A stretch of DNA of 64,000 nucleotides. It comes from Segatella hominis. Its GTDB lineage: Bacteria > Bacteroidota > Bacteroidia > Bacteroidales > Bacteroidaceae. This document shows, in pieces, positions 45,698 to 56,263 of the stretch. A program made the position numbers and the translations under genes. Position 1 is the stretch's first letter, and each line of letters opens with the position of its first letter. The stretch lies in assembly GCF_019249725.2 (NCBI RefSeq), contig NZ_CP137559.1, positions 2,377,501 to 2,441,500 of the forward strand, written 5' to 3'. The notes under the pieces were generated by a model. That model ran no database searches and had not been told where the DNA came from. It saw only the letters and a list, made by a program, of their open reading frames with translations.

Positions 45698-45756
45698 CAA
45701 AAGTACAATTAATCAGATTATATTGGGTGGACAAATGGGTTTTATAGGTGGACAAA
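45698..45756 (-). promoter_or_regulatory. Arabinan operon promoter with regulator direct repeats
   Basis: Minus strand: TTTGTCCACC (complement of 45747-45756) and TTTGTCCACC (complement of 45726-45735), 21 bp apart. Then come 20 bp and TACTTTTG (complement of 45698-45705) with CCACTGTAA after it. No -33 TTTG is present. The direct repeats two helical turns apart, next to the -33 position, suit an AraC-type activator, presumably the regulator at 45949. A diverged third copy (AATCCACT) lies further upstream. Confidence 0.75.
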
Positions 45757-45948
45757 CGCATAAATAGTGGATTTTTAAGGGATATTACGTGCTTATCCAC
45801 CAGTTGTGTACCCACACATACAAAACAAGGGATTACTTGACTTATATCAAGCAACCCCATGATTTTATTTCGTTTACTTAACAAATAATCACATCCTGGA
45901 ACATTATTTCTTCAAAGAATCCAAGGAGAACTATGCCATATCTGAACC

Positions 45949-48924
45949 CTAAGAATCCAACTGATCCTTATATGCAGTTGGCGAAATACCAAACTGCTTG
46001 GTGAAGCAACGGGTGAAATACTTCGGATCGTTGAAGCCTACACGGTAGGCTATCTCCGTGATATTTCGGTTGGAAGTTTTATCAGCCATCATCTTGCGCG
46101 AGATGTCGAGACGGTAGTTGCGGATAAACTGGGCTGTTGGCAAGCCTGTCTCCTGGGAGAGATTCTTGCTCAGCACACTGCGGGATATGCCCAAAGCATC
46201 TGCCAGTTCCTGAACTCCGAACTCAGAATTATCGTAGTTTTTCTCCATCACATCCATCACTTCTTCCATGAATGGACGCGTATTCTCCTCTACCATCTTC
46301 CTGTCAACCTCAATGCTCTTCTTCTGACTGTCCTGATAACGCTTCTGGTTCTGCAGAATCATCTGGATGCGACTCTGCAGTTTTTCTGGTTCATCACTTT
46401 CCTTCATCGCTGCCTCGATAGGACGGTACAAAGCCTCAACTTCCTCTTCGCGCATCTTGTTGAGACGGCGCACATAAGCATATTGGAGCAAGGCGATGAT
46501 ACCTATTATAATAAGAGTAACAAACCACCAGCTCTTCCAGAAATAAGGAGTAATCTCTACTTCTACAGAGATGACCTGTTCCTTATCGGAATTGATAGAT
46601 GGGATATATTTCACCTCAAACTCATAGTCTCCAGCCGGCAGAGTGGAATAACGCACACCATGCTGGCCAGCCTTGAGTTGAACCCACTCATTCTCGTATC
46701 CCTTCATGCGATAAAGGTACACGCCCTGTGTCTCGCTGCCATAATTGAGCGCTGAGAAAAAGAGAGTGAACGACTTATCACTCTCATGGATACGCAACTT
46801 TCTGGCGATGGAGATGTCTTTTTCCAGATAATCGCTGCCGGCAAAAACTGGCTGGTTATCTACCAGAAGTTCGGTAAAGCACAACTTACCCGTCTGATGC
46901 ACAGAACGGTTTACGCCCTTCACGGCCATCATACCCATATCGGTGCCCAGGAATATCTCTCCCTTGTCATTGCGGATGGCTCCATTGAAATAGAACTGTG
47001 AACTGATCAGACCATCTTCACGGGAGAAACTGCAGAATGCCTCTGTCTTAGGATTGAAGATAGAGAGTCCGTTATCGGTAGCTATCCACAGCATGCCCTG
47101 GTTATCTTCTACAATACCTTTAACGATGTTGTTGGCAAGTCCGTTGTTGGTGGTATACGACTTCACTTGAGTTTTTCCGTTTTTATCGCTGGTATAGCAA
47201 TACAGACCGTAGCCGTTACTGCCCATCCATATCTTTCCATCCTTAGCCTGGCAGAAAGACAATATCTTATCGAAGACTCCGCTCTTCGGATTGTCGAGTT
47301 TATACTGATGATACGTCACAGCGAAATCGCCCTTGCCATGAGGACGCGACTTGAGGTCGATCTCTACCATTCCCCGCACACAACCCATCAGGAGTTTGCC
47401 CTTTCGGGTTATCAGAGAACCAATGCAGCCGCGCACATTTTGGCATCCCCTGAAAGGTTCGATGAGTTGGCGGCGCTTCATATCATAGAAGAAGAGACCA
47501 TCATTGGTTCCGAGCCACATACCATCATTGATAGGATCGTAAGCCAAGGCACCGGCAAAGTTAAGTAAATGCTGATGCTTTGCATCTGTCACCAGAGGAA
47601 TAATCTTGCCCGGCTGCTGGAGATTCATCACAGCAAAGCCCGTACCCCAGGTACCAATCCAGAGCTGATTGCGGTTATCGGCTGCAAGAACCGAGACGGT
47701 ATTATGCGGCAAACCGGAATTTGCCATCGTATAATGAACAAAGTTCATGCTGCCTGGAGCCAAGGCATTGAGACCTCCCTCTACGGTTCCTACCCACAGG
47801 GTTCCGTCAGCTGCCGCATACATGGCATTGACTGCGTTGGGAGAGATGCTGCCTGGGTTGGCGGGGTCGTGACGGTAGAATGCCAAATCCAGCTGACGTG
47901 GAGCCAGCTTGGTAACACCACCCGTCTCAGAGCCTACCCATATCTGTCCGTTCTTTGAGAAAAGACTGTTGATAAAGTTGCTGCTCAGCGGATTCACAGC
48001 CGTAGCAGTGTTCCAATGTTCTATCTCTCCGGTCTTATCATCGAAGATATCTACGCCACAGAGCGTTCCTACCAGAAGTTTGTCATCTGGAGAAACGGCA
48101 AGGCTCGTCACTACTTCGTGCTGAAGCGAATGGTCGGTAGCAGAGCAATGGAATTCCTGCTTGCCACTATTAAACAATCCGCGATTCGTACCCATCCATA
48201 TCTTGCCATGATACGAGATGATGGCACCGCCATACCAGCCTTCGAGCGGAGGGAATAGGGATGAGATGTTCTTTGCTACGAGCTGATTGTTCTTCACTGA
48301 GAACTCGCTCACCACTCCATTGTTGCATAATACAACTGTTCCTCTGCGATAGACATCACAGATTCCAAGATCGGGAGCACTATAAGGATAGGATGTGGAC
48401 AAGACGCTGGTCACCTCGCCCTTTTCGTTAAAGCCGAAACGGGTAAGCTGGTTGAAAGAAAGCATCCATATATTGCCCTTTGCATCACAATATATTCGGG
48501 TGCAAAGGTTCTTGAATACTTTATTGAGTTGTGCCTCTACCTGGCTGTTCTCACAAGGTAGAACAACAGGCTGCATGGTATTGAGGTCGAGCACCTGCGG
48601 ACCTTCTTCGAAAGCCACCCAAAGGCGCTTGAACGGATCTTCGCAGACATTACGGCAACTGTTGCTTCGCAGACTGATTCCTACAGACCCCAAACCGAAG
48701 TTCATGAAATTGAAACCATCGTAGCGCACCAATCCACCACCATGCGTACTAATCCATACAAAGCCGTAAGAATCCTGAAAGATGTCATCGGCAAAGTTAT
48801 TCGGCATACCTGCAGCCATATTGAGATAGCTTACATTATAGCGACTAGGCAGCCCGCCTTGTGCAAAACTGCTCAAGGTTATGAAAAAAATGCTTATTAT
48901 AGAAAGAATGTATCTAATCACCAT
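45949..48924 (-). CDS. Kinase-less hybrid sensor: propeller, membrane segment, AraC-type HTH
   Basis: A 991-aa regulator. Signal sequence to SSFAQ. Two seven-bladed two-component-regulator propeller blocks carry repeats such as DSYGFVWISTHGGGLVRYDG and GTLWVGTVEGGLNAL, followed by a Y_Y_Y domain (GDYEFEVKYIP). One transmembrane helix (about 795-815, SWWFVTLIIIGIIALLQY) leads to a 60-residue coiled linker, and then a C-terminal AraC domain (about 880-991) with VQELADALGISRSVLSKNL and EIAYRVGFNDPKYFTRCF. The histidine-kinase and receiver domains of classical HTCS proteins are absent. The periplasmic sensor probably binds arabinan oligosaccharides and activates the adjacent operon. Its ATG directly abuts the stop of a tiny membrane-protein gene (TAA-ATG). 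Confidence 0.9.
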   Translation of the reverse strand: MVIRYILSIISIFFITLSSFAQGGLPSRYNVSYLNMAAGMPNNFADDIFQDSYGFVWISTHGGGLVRYDGFNFMNFGLGSVGISLRSNSCRNVCEDPFKRLWVAFEEGPQVLDLNTMQPVVLPCENSQVEAQLNKVFKNLCTRIYCDAKGNIWMLSFNQLTRFGFNEKGEVTSVLSTSYPYSAPDLGICDVYRRGTVVLCNNGVVSEFSVKNNQLVAKNISSLFPPLEGWYGGAIISYHGKIWMGTNRGLFNSGKQEFHCSATDHSLQHEVVTSLAVSPDDKLLVGTLCGVDIFDDKTGEIEHWNTATAVNPLSSNFINSLFSKNGQIWVGSETGGVTKLAPRQLDLAFYRHDPANPGSISPNAVNAMYAAADGTLWVGTVEGGLNALAPGSMNFVHYTMANSGLPHNTVSVLAADNRNQLWIGTWGTGFAVMNLQQPGKIIPLVTDAKHQHLLNFAGALAYDPINDGMWLGTNDGLFFYDMKRRQLIEPFRGCQNVRGCIGSLITRKGKLLMGCVRGMVEIDLKSRPHGKGDFAVTYHQYKLDNPKSGVFDKILSFCQAKDGKIWMGSNGYGLYCYTSDKNGKTQVKSYTTNNGLANNIVKGIVEDNQGMLWIATDNGLSIFNPKTEAFCSFSREDGLISSQFYFNGAIRNDKGEIFLGTDMGMMAVKGVNRSVHQTGKLCFTELLVDNQPVFAGSDYLEKDISIARKLRIHESDKSFTLFFSALNYGSETQGVYLYRMKGYENEWVQLKAGQHGVRYSTLPAGDYEFEVKYIPSINSDKEQVISVEVEITPYFWKSWWFVTLIIIGIIALLQYAYVRRLNKMREEEVEALYRPIEAAMKESDEPEKLQSRIQMILQNQKRYQDSQKKSIEVDRKMVEENTRPFMEEVMDVMEKNYDNSEFGVQELADALGISRSVLSKNLSQETGLPTAQFIRNYRLDISRKMMADKTSNRNITEIAYRVGFNDPKYFTRCFTKQFGISPTAYKDQLDS

Positions 48925-49029
48925 TTATTGCTCTTGTTGCTGATGCTTATCCTCCCATTTTGAATAGATTAAAGAACCAGCAATAATTAAAGCCAAAAAG
49001 ACATACATCACTAATAATCCATTACTCAT
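48925..49029 (-). CDS. Tiny membrane protein 3 of the tandem trio (34 aa)
   Basis: The product starts MSNGLLVMYVFLALIIAG and ends IYSKWEDKHQQQEQ: one transmembrane helix and a charged C-terminal tail. It aligns without gaps with the two preceding ORFs. Ten positions are identical in all three (M1, G4, L5, M8, Y9, L12, L14, G18, K24, D27). Its stop codon touches the ATG of the sensor-regulator gene, and its start lies 1 bp after the stop of the preceding ORF, so translation of all is probably coupled. Function unknown. Confidence 0.75.
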   Translation of the reverse strand: MSNGLLVMYVFLALIIAGSLIYSKWEDKHQQQEQ

Positions 49030-49030
49030 T

Positions 49031-49129
49031 TTACTTCCCTTTCTTATTATCTTCAATTTTGGAAAATACTATCATTCCTAAGCCTAAAAGCATAAGAGCG
49101 ACATACATACTTAACAACCCTGCATCCAT
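49031..49129 (-). CDS. Tiny membrane protein 2 of the tandem trio (32 aa)
   Basis: The product starts MDAGLLSMYVALMLLGLG and ends VFSKIEDNKKGK. One hydrophobic helix, then Ser-Lys and an acidic/basic tail, as in its two paralogues. It begins 2 bp after the stop of copy 1. Amino-acid conservation over diverged DNA argues that the ORF is selected. Function unknown. Confidence 0.75.
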   Translation of the reverse strand: MDAGLLSMYVALMLLGLGMIVFSKIEDNKKGK

Positions 49130-49131
49130 AC

Positions 49132-49236
49132 TTATTGCCTTTTCTGTTCTTTGCGATCATCAATTTTGGCATAAATAAATATTCCTGCTGCCAAAAGCAC
49201 CAAAAAGCCATACATAATAAATAATCCAGTATCCAT
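49132..49236 (-). CDS. Tiny membrane protein 1 of the tandem trio (34 aa)
   Basis: The product starts MDTGLFIMYGFLVLLAAG and ends IYAKIDDRKEQKRQ. Single-pass membrane protein with a short N-terminus and cytoplasmic-type positive tail. It begins 2 bp after the stop of the 66-aa membrane gene. It shares the motif G-L-[LF]-x-M-Y-x2-L-x-L-x3-G with the next two ORFs. Confidence 0.75.
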   Translation of the reverse strand: MDTGLFIMYGFLVLLAAGIFIYAKIDDRKEQKRQ

Positions 49237-49238
49237 AA

Positions 49239-49439
49239 TTATTTTCCTTTCTTTTTGTTATTTTTATCTTTGTCCTTTCGTAAACAGTACAATCCTAAGG
49301 CAAACAGCAATGCCGCAACTACAACTGCACCTATTACAACCCATGTTGAGTCTTCTTGACCAAACATTTTGGCTAAAACATAGCCCGTTATTAAATATTT
49401 AGATATATCTAATAGCCACTTTCCGATTTCTCCAAACAT
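49239..49439 (-). CDS. Small two-helix membrane protein (DUF6722-like)
   Basis: A 66-aa protein with an amphipathic N-terminus, FGEIGKWLLDISKYLITGYV, one clear hydrophobic helix (about 33-53, WVVIGAVVVAALLFALGLY) and a highly basic tail, RKDKDKNNKKKGK. It resembles small Bacteroidota membrane proteins of the DUF6722 type (GKWL-DI-KY motif), from memory. It is the first gene of a tightly packed set: this gene, three tiny membrane ORFs, then the sensor-regulator, with gaps of 2, 2, 1 and 0 bp. A promoter-like TACTTTTG lies 30 bp upstream. Confidence 0.7.
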   Translation of the reverse strand: MFGEIGKWLLDISKYLITGYVLAKMFGQEDSTWVVIGAVVVAALLFALGLYCLRKDKDKNNKKKGK

Positions 49440-49467
49440 TTTTATTAAGTTTTTAAACTTCTGCTTG

Positions 49468-49475
49468 CAAAAGTA
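49468..49475 (-). promoter_or_regulatory. -7 element for the small membrane protein/regulator operon
   Basis: TACTTTTG then C on the minus strand, preceded about 19 bp upstream by TTTC. It probably gives constitutive expression of the sensor. Confidence 0.55.
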
Positions 49476-49516
49476 CGAAGAAAAAATGAAACGAAAGAAT
49501 TTTTATCAAGAAAAAA

Positions 49517-49556
49517 AACGTTCCTAGAAGTGTAAATTTGCAACTCTAGGAACGTT
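49517..49556 (-). terminator. Terminator of the GH97-pullulanase-GH13 operon
   Basis: Perfect 12-bp stem AACGTTCCTAGA (49517-49528) / TCTAGGAACGTT (49545-49556). On the minus strand it is followed by a run of eight T. It separates the starch operon from the arabinan regulator operon. Confidence 0.9.
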
Positions 49557-49578
49557 CATGTAGGAATATACTTGCGTT

Positions 49579-51504
49579 TTAGAACTCAAGAATCATGCTC
49601 TGGCGAGGACGGAGCTTCACGTTCTTGTTGATAAGAACGGTGCGACCATTTGTAACATCCGTAGCCTTGTCGTGAGAACCGATGATCTCAGCATAACGGC
49701 TCACATTGAGTTCGTTGGCTTCATTCTTACCATTGATAATGGTCATCACATTCTTACCATTGTATTGACGGGCAATGACATAAACACCATTCTGAGGACA
49801 GAACTGGGTCTGCTTTCCCTTAGTAATCACTTCATTCCCCTGACGCCAATGCAAGAGATTGCTCAACCAGTTGAACATCTGGTTTTCTGCATTCGTTCTT
49901 CCTTCTGCAGTAAAAGCATTATGCTGATCACCAGTCCATCCACCAGGGAAGTCCTTACGAACATTACCATCGGTAACACTCTTAGTACCATTCATCAGAA
50001 CCTCAGTACCATAATAGAGTTGAGGAGTACGGTTGATGGTCAGAAGAAGTGCCAACGCCTGCTTCAAAGCTAATGAGTCTTTTCCCTCACCCAAGAAACG
50101 GTCGGTATCATGATTCTCCACAAAAGCCATCACACTCTTTGGATTTGGATAGAGATAATCATAGCAGAGTACATTGTAGATACGATTCATTCCATTCCAC
50201 CAATCATCCGTCTCTTCCTTCTTGGCACTATTGATACGGTCGAAGAAAGCAAAGTCCATGACAGTCTTCAGATAACTGTTTTTCTCTGACAGTTTGCTGT
50301 CTTTCTGCCAAGCAGCCGTATAAGCAGGCTCTGTTACCCAAGTTTCACCTACGGTATTAAAGTTAGGATATTCCTGATCCAGCGTCTTCATCCACAAAGC
50401 CATGGCATCACGGTCTGCGTATGGATAAGTATCCATGCGAATACCATCTATACCAACTGTTTCAATCCACCACTCGCTGTTTTGTATAAGGTATTTGATG
50501 ACATGTGGGTTGCGCTGATTCAAGTCTGGCATAGAAGGCACAAACCAGCCATCTACAGTCTCCTTAAAGTCAACTTTGCTGGCATAAGGATCCAAAACCG
50601 GCGTCAACTTATAGCTGGTCTGCTTATACATATCATTCACGGTGCGTGCACCATCTACAGTACCTATCTTTTTCAGATGTTCAGGAGTCTGGTATTCAGG
50701 AAGAAGCCACTCTGGAGTATTAAACCAGTCTTTGGATGGCATATCAGCAACCCAAGGATGCTCAAAACCGCAATGGTTGAAAATCATATCCATCACCACC
50801 TTCAATCCCTTCTGGTGAGCCTCATCAATCAACTTTTTGTATTCAGCATTGGTACCGAAACGAGGATCTACACGATAGTAATTGGTAGTAGCATAACCAT
50901 GATAAGTACTGTTCTTACCATCATTAGGACTATCATTCTCCAATACTGGAGTAAACCATAATGCGGTAACACCCAACTGGTTGAAATAATCCAAATGCTG
51001 GCGGATACCTTCCAGATCACCTCCATGACGAAGACTTGGTGCCTTACGGTCGCAAGTCTTGTCTCTCATAGTCTTGAAAGCATCATTCTTAGGATTGCCA
51101 TTTGCAAAGCGGTCTGGCATCAACATATAGAGTACATCCTCATTGCTAAAGCCTATGCGCTTATCACCAGCCATTTCACGGTCTTTCAGTTGGTACTTTA
51201 CCTTCTTGACAGACTTACCCTGCTTGAATTTCAAGGTCATTTCTCCCGCCTTTGCACCCTCTAAGTTGAGATAAACCAAGAGATAGTTAGGAGATTCGAG
51301 TTTTGCGACAGAATCGACGCGAACGCCAGGATAATCAATCTCAACATCCGCATTTCGCACGTCTTTACCATACACCATCAACTGGAGAGAAGCATCCTTC
51401 ATACCTACATACCAGTTGGTTGGTTCAATGCGGTCAACAGAGACCGCTGCATTCATGCTCATTGTACCCATAAGCAACATTAACGATACAAATATTTTTC
51501 TCAT
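49579..51504 (-). CDS. susA: GH13 neopullulanase/cyclomaltodextrinase (SusA-like)
   Basis: A 641-aa periplasmic alpha-glucan hydrolase. Signal peptide MRKIFVSLMLLMGTMSMNAA. An N-terminal beta domain of about 110 residues precedes the barrel. GH13 regions: MDMIFNHCG (region I), GIRMDTYPY with the nucleophile Asp (II), NTVGETWV with the acid Glu (III) and FVENHDTDRF (IV). The region around YHGYATTNYYRVDPRFGT fits the SusA/neopullulanase subgroup. It would split imported maltooligosaccharides, pullulan or cyclodextrins to maltose and glucose. It is the last gene of an operon with pullulanase and GH97. Confidence 0.9.
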   Translation of the reverse strand: MRKIFVSLMLLMGTMSMNAAVSVDRIEPTNWYVGMKDASLQLMVYGKDVRNADVEIDYPGVRVDSVAKLESPNYLLVYLNLEGAKAGEMTLKFKQGKSVKKVKYQLKDREMAGDKRIGFSNEDVLYMLMPDRFANGNPKNDAFKTMRDKTCDRKAPSLRHGGDLEGIRQHLDYFNQLGVTALWFTPVLENDSPNDGKNSTYHGYATTNYYRVDPRFGTNAEYKKLIDEAHQKGLKVVMDMIFNHCGFEHPWVADMPSKDWFNTPEWLLPEYQTPEHLKKIGTVDGARTVNDMYKQTSYKLTPVLDPYASKVDFKETVDGWFVPSMPDLNQRNPHVIKYLIQNSEWWIETVGIDGIRMDTYPYADRDAMALWMKTLDQEYPNFNTVGETWVTEPAYTAAWQKDSKLSEKNSYLKTVMDFAFFDRINSAKKEETDDWWNGMNRIYNVLCYDYLYPNPKSVMAFVENHDTDRFLGEGKDSLALKQALALLLTINRTPQLYYGTEVLMNGTKSVTDGNVRKDFPGGWTGDQHNAFTAEGRTNAENQMFNWLSNLLHWRQGNEVITKGKQTQFCPQNGVYVIARQYNGKNVMTIINGKNEANELNVSRYAEIIGSHDKATDVTNGRTVLINKNVKLRPRQSMILEF

Positions 51505-51590
51505 TTTCTTATAGATTTAGTCATTAGTAAAATTATATTTTATAATGAATTTTTCCTGATGATATCTTGAATCATTGCCAACTTTCATGC

Positions 51591-53630
51591 TTATTTAGCA
51601 TAAAGAATCAAAGCTGACTGTGCATCTACCAAGACCTCCTTACCACTAACAGGCATACCGATACCCTCCTCATTGATGATACCATTGCAACAAGCCACAT
51701 GATATTCACCCTCAGGAATAGCGACAGACTTTGCCTCACGGTTTGTATTCAAGATGACAATAATATTCTTCCAAGAGTCTATGCCTTCCAGATTCTTGAG
51801 CATGAAAGCCACAAGGCAGCCCTCATTCTTCACCTGATTAACAGCATCAGGACTGACAGTTGGCAAGAACTCCAGGTGCTCACGTACCTTTTCTGCAGTA
51901 GCCAAACGGAATGCAGGATGATTCTTACGCAATTGGATTAAATTGCGATAATACTCAAAAACCTGTGGATATTTCTTGAGATGATCCCAGTTGAACTGAT
52001 TGATGCTATCAGGAGAATTAAAACTGTTGTGAACACCCTTCTTGTCACGCAACATTTCCTCTCCTGCCAAGATAAACGGTACACCCTGAGAAGTGAAAAC
52101 TGCAGTCTGACCCAGCAAGTCCAATCGGATTAACTCAGCCAAGCGGTCACTTTCAGAAACAGACGGATCCTTCAAGCCAGGAATACTTGCCTTCAAACGA
52201 TCTACCAGACACATATCATCATGGCAACTAATATAGCTAATCTGCTGAGTAGGATTGTTAGTCCAAGGTTTCTTGTCGTAATTTACCTTATTCATATCCA
52301 CCTGTGGATGGGCTATACCACCAACGATACCAAACTTCAGGCTCTCCTCCTCTCCAGGAATGCCAGCCAACAAGGCGCCCTTGGTATCATCAGAGAAAGG
52401 ACCACGAAGAGCATCACGCATATCATCGCTAAAAGCACCGATGCCATGGAGTTGTGGCGTATTAGCCTTCACTGCCAACTTCTCTGTAGGATAAGCACAG
52501 CTTCCAGCGCTCCATCCTTCACCATATATATAAATAGAAGGATCAATCTCGTCAACAGCCGCACGAATCTGATTCATCGTCTCGATATCATGCACGCCCA
52601 TCAGGTCAAAACGGAAACCATCAATATGATATTCATTCACCCAATATTTCACGCTCTCTATCATAAACTCACGCATCAATGGTTTCTCGGATGCAGTCTC
52701 ATTGCCACAACCAGAACCATCAGAATACTTACCATCCACAGTCTTGCGATAATAATAGTCAGGATAAGTACGCTGGAAATTGCTGCCGTTGATGTCGAAA
52801 GTATGATTATATACAGCATCAAAAATCACACGGATGCCTGCCTTATGAAGTGCCTGCACCATCTGCTTGAATTCCTTGATACGGACTGCAGGATTATATG
52901 GATCAGTAGCATAACTGCCTTCTGGTACATTATAATTCTTCGGATCATAGCCCCAGTTAAACTGTGGTTTGTCCAGTTTAGTTTCATCAACAGAAGCAAA
53001 ATCAAAACAAGGCTGGAAGTGTATTGCATTGATACCCAACTTCTTAAGATATTCAATAGCTTTTGGTTCGGTAAGAGCAAGATACTTACCTTTATACTTC
53101 AAACCTGAGGTTGGAGAAATAGAAAAATCACGGAAATGCAACTCATAGATGATAAGATCAGCAGGCGATTTCAATGCAGGACGCACATCATTTTCCCAAC
53201 CTTCCGGGTTGGTCTGACTCAGATCAATGATGGCTCCACGATTACCATTGACGCCAACAGCCTTAGCAAATGTACCTGGACATTCACCCTTTCCCATATC
53301 AAAAGTATAGAACTTTCCCTTCATGTCACCCTTTACGGTAGCTTCCCATCGGTCCTTACCTACGCTTTTCATCTTAACGGTTTTGATAGGTTTTCCTGTG
53401 AAACCGTCTTTATAAATACGGATTTTTACACTCGGTTTTGCACTACTGGAAGAAACCTGAGGAGTCGCACCCGTTACACCATCTACTTCAACAGAAGCTG
53501 TAGGTGAATTCAAAGAGAAAGTAGTTTTATCCTTAGAATAGGACATTTCATTGAAAGCACCTTGTGCCATCAATGAATGGGGAACTAAAACAGCAGTCAA
53601 GGCTACTAAAAATTGATTTTTAATGCTCAT
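51591..53630 (-). CDS. pulA: Type I pullulanase (GH13_14)
   Basis: A 679-aa exported debranching enzyme that cleaves alpha-1,6 bonds. Signal peptide to SLMAQ. A CBM48-like beta domain (about 45-160) contains VKIRIYKDGFTG. The pullulanase signature FNWGYDPKNYNVPEGSY is present. Barrel motifs: VIFDAVYNHT (I), GFRFDLMGVHD (II), IYGEGWS (III) and YISCHDDMCL (IV). Gap to the upstream GH97 gene is 291 bp. That gap contains weak hairpins (for example TGCATAAAA...TTTTATGCA near 53741-53773) and no clear promoter, so read-through from the GH97 promoter is likely. Confidence 0.92.
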   Translation of the reverse strand: MSIKNQFLVALTAVLVPHSLMAQGAFNEMSYSKDKTTFSLNSPTASVEVDGVTGATPQVSSSSAKPSVKIRIYKDGFTGKPIKTVKMKSVGKDRWEATVKGDMKGKFYTFDMGKGECPGTFAKAVGVNGNRGAIIDLSQTNPEGWENDVRPALKSPADLIIYELHFRDFSISPTSGLKYKGKYLALTEPKAIEYLKKLGINAIHFQPCFDFASVDETKLDKPQFNWGYDPKNYNVPEGSYATDPYNPAVRIKEFKQMVQALHKAGIRVIFDAVYNHTFDINGSNFQRTYPDYYYRKTVDGKYSDGSGCGNETASEKPLMREFMIESVKYWVNEYHIDGFRFDLMGVHDIETMNQIRAAVDEIDPSIYIYGEGWSAGSCAYPTEKLAVKANTPQLHGIGAFSDDMRDALRGPFSDDTKGALLAGIPGEEESLKFGIVGGIAHPQVDMNKVNYDKKPWTNNPTQQISYISCHDDMCLVDRLKASIPGLKDPSVSESDRLAELIRLDLLGQTAVFTSQGVPFILAGEEMLRDKKGVHNSFNSPDSINQFNWDHLKKYPQVFEYYRNLIQLRKNHPAFRLATAEKVREHLEFLPTVSPDAVNQVKNEGCLVAFMLKNLEGIDSWKNIIVILNTNREAKSVAIPEGEYHVACCNGIINEEGIGMPVSGKEVLVDAQSALILYAK

Positions 53631-53921
53631 ACGGTTAAGTTTTTGCTAGATTGAGAGAAAATCCGAACAAGAATTATTCTCTATTTCATGTATAAATATA
53701 GACTTTTAACTAAACAATAGCTATTATGCCATCTTTTTCTTGCATAAAACACCTACAAGAGCGTATTTTATGCAGAAATAGGAAGAACCAAACACGCTCA
53801 TTTTTAGCGTATTTGATTCCACCTTGCCATTCGGTCGGAAATACAGAAAATACGGCGAATATAAAAGCCCTGTTTTTTCATGAATTTCACAACCAAAGTA
53901 CACCAGTTAAAATTTTAAAGT

Positions 53922-56075
<2,154 letters not shown>

Positions 56076-56083
56076 CTACACTG

Positions 56084-56160
56084 CAAAATTAGTAAAATCT
56101 TGGAAATACACCATATTATAATATGTAATAAATTAAAAAAGGGGTGTGCAAACGTTTGCA
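56084..56160 (-). promoter_or_regulatory. GH97 operon promoter with LacI-type operator
   Basis: Minus-strand -7 element TAATTTTG (complement of 56084-56091), with no TTTG at -33. The perfect 14-bp palindrome TGCAAACGTTTGCA (56147-56160) is centred 62.5 bp upstream of the first T of the -7 element. The same spacing is seen at three other promoters in the locus. Confidence 0.75.
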
Positions 56161-56166
56161 CGCCCC
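56135..56166 (-). terminator. malQ terminator overlapping the GH97 operator
   Basis: On the minus strand GGGGCGTGCAAAC / GTTTGCACACCCC pairs at 12 of 13 positions and is followed by six T. The element lies about 100 bp after the malQ stop. So the same DNA can act as RNA terminator for malQ and as protein operator for the next operon. Confidence 0.65.
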
Positions 56167-56263
56167 TCATTCTTTTGTCTAAAATACTGACTAAAAGTCA
56201 TTCAATTCTAAGCAAAAGCTATTTCAAACTAACGAGAAACGTTTCAATGCTTTTGAAGAAATC

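Noticed and set aside
49517..49556. Regulator operator (12-bp inverted repeat)
   Set aside because: It is followed by a T8 run right after the operon end, so a Rho-independent terminator explains it better.
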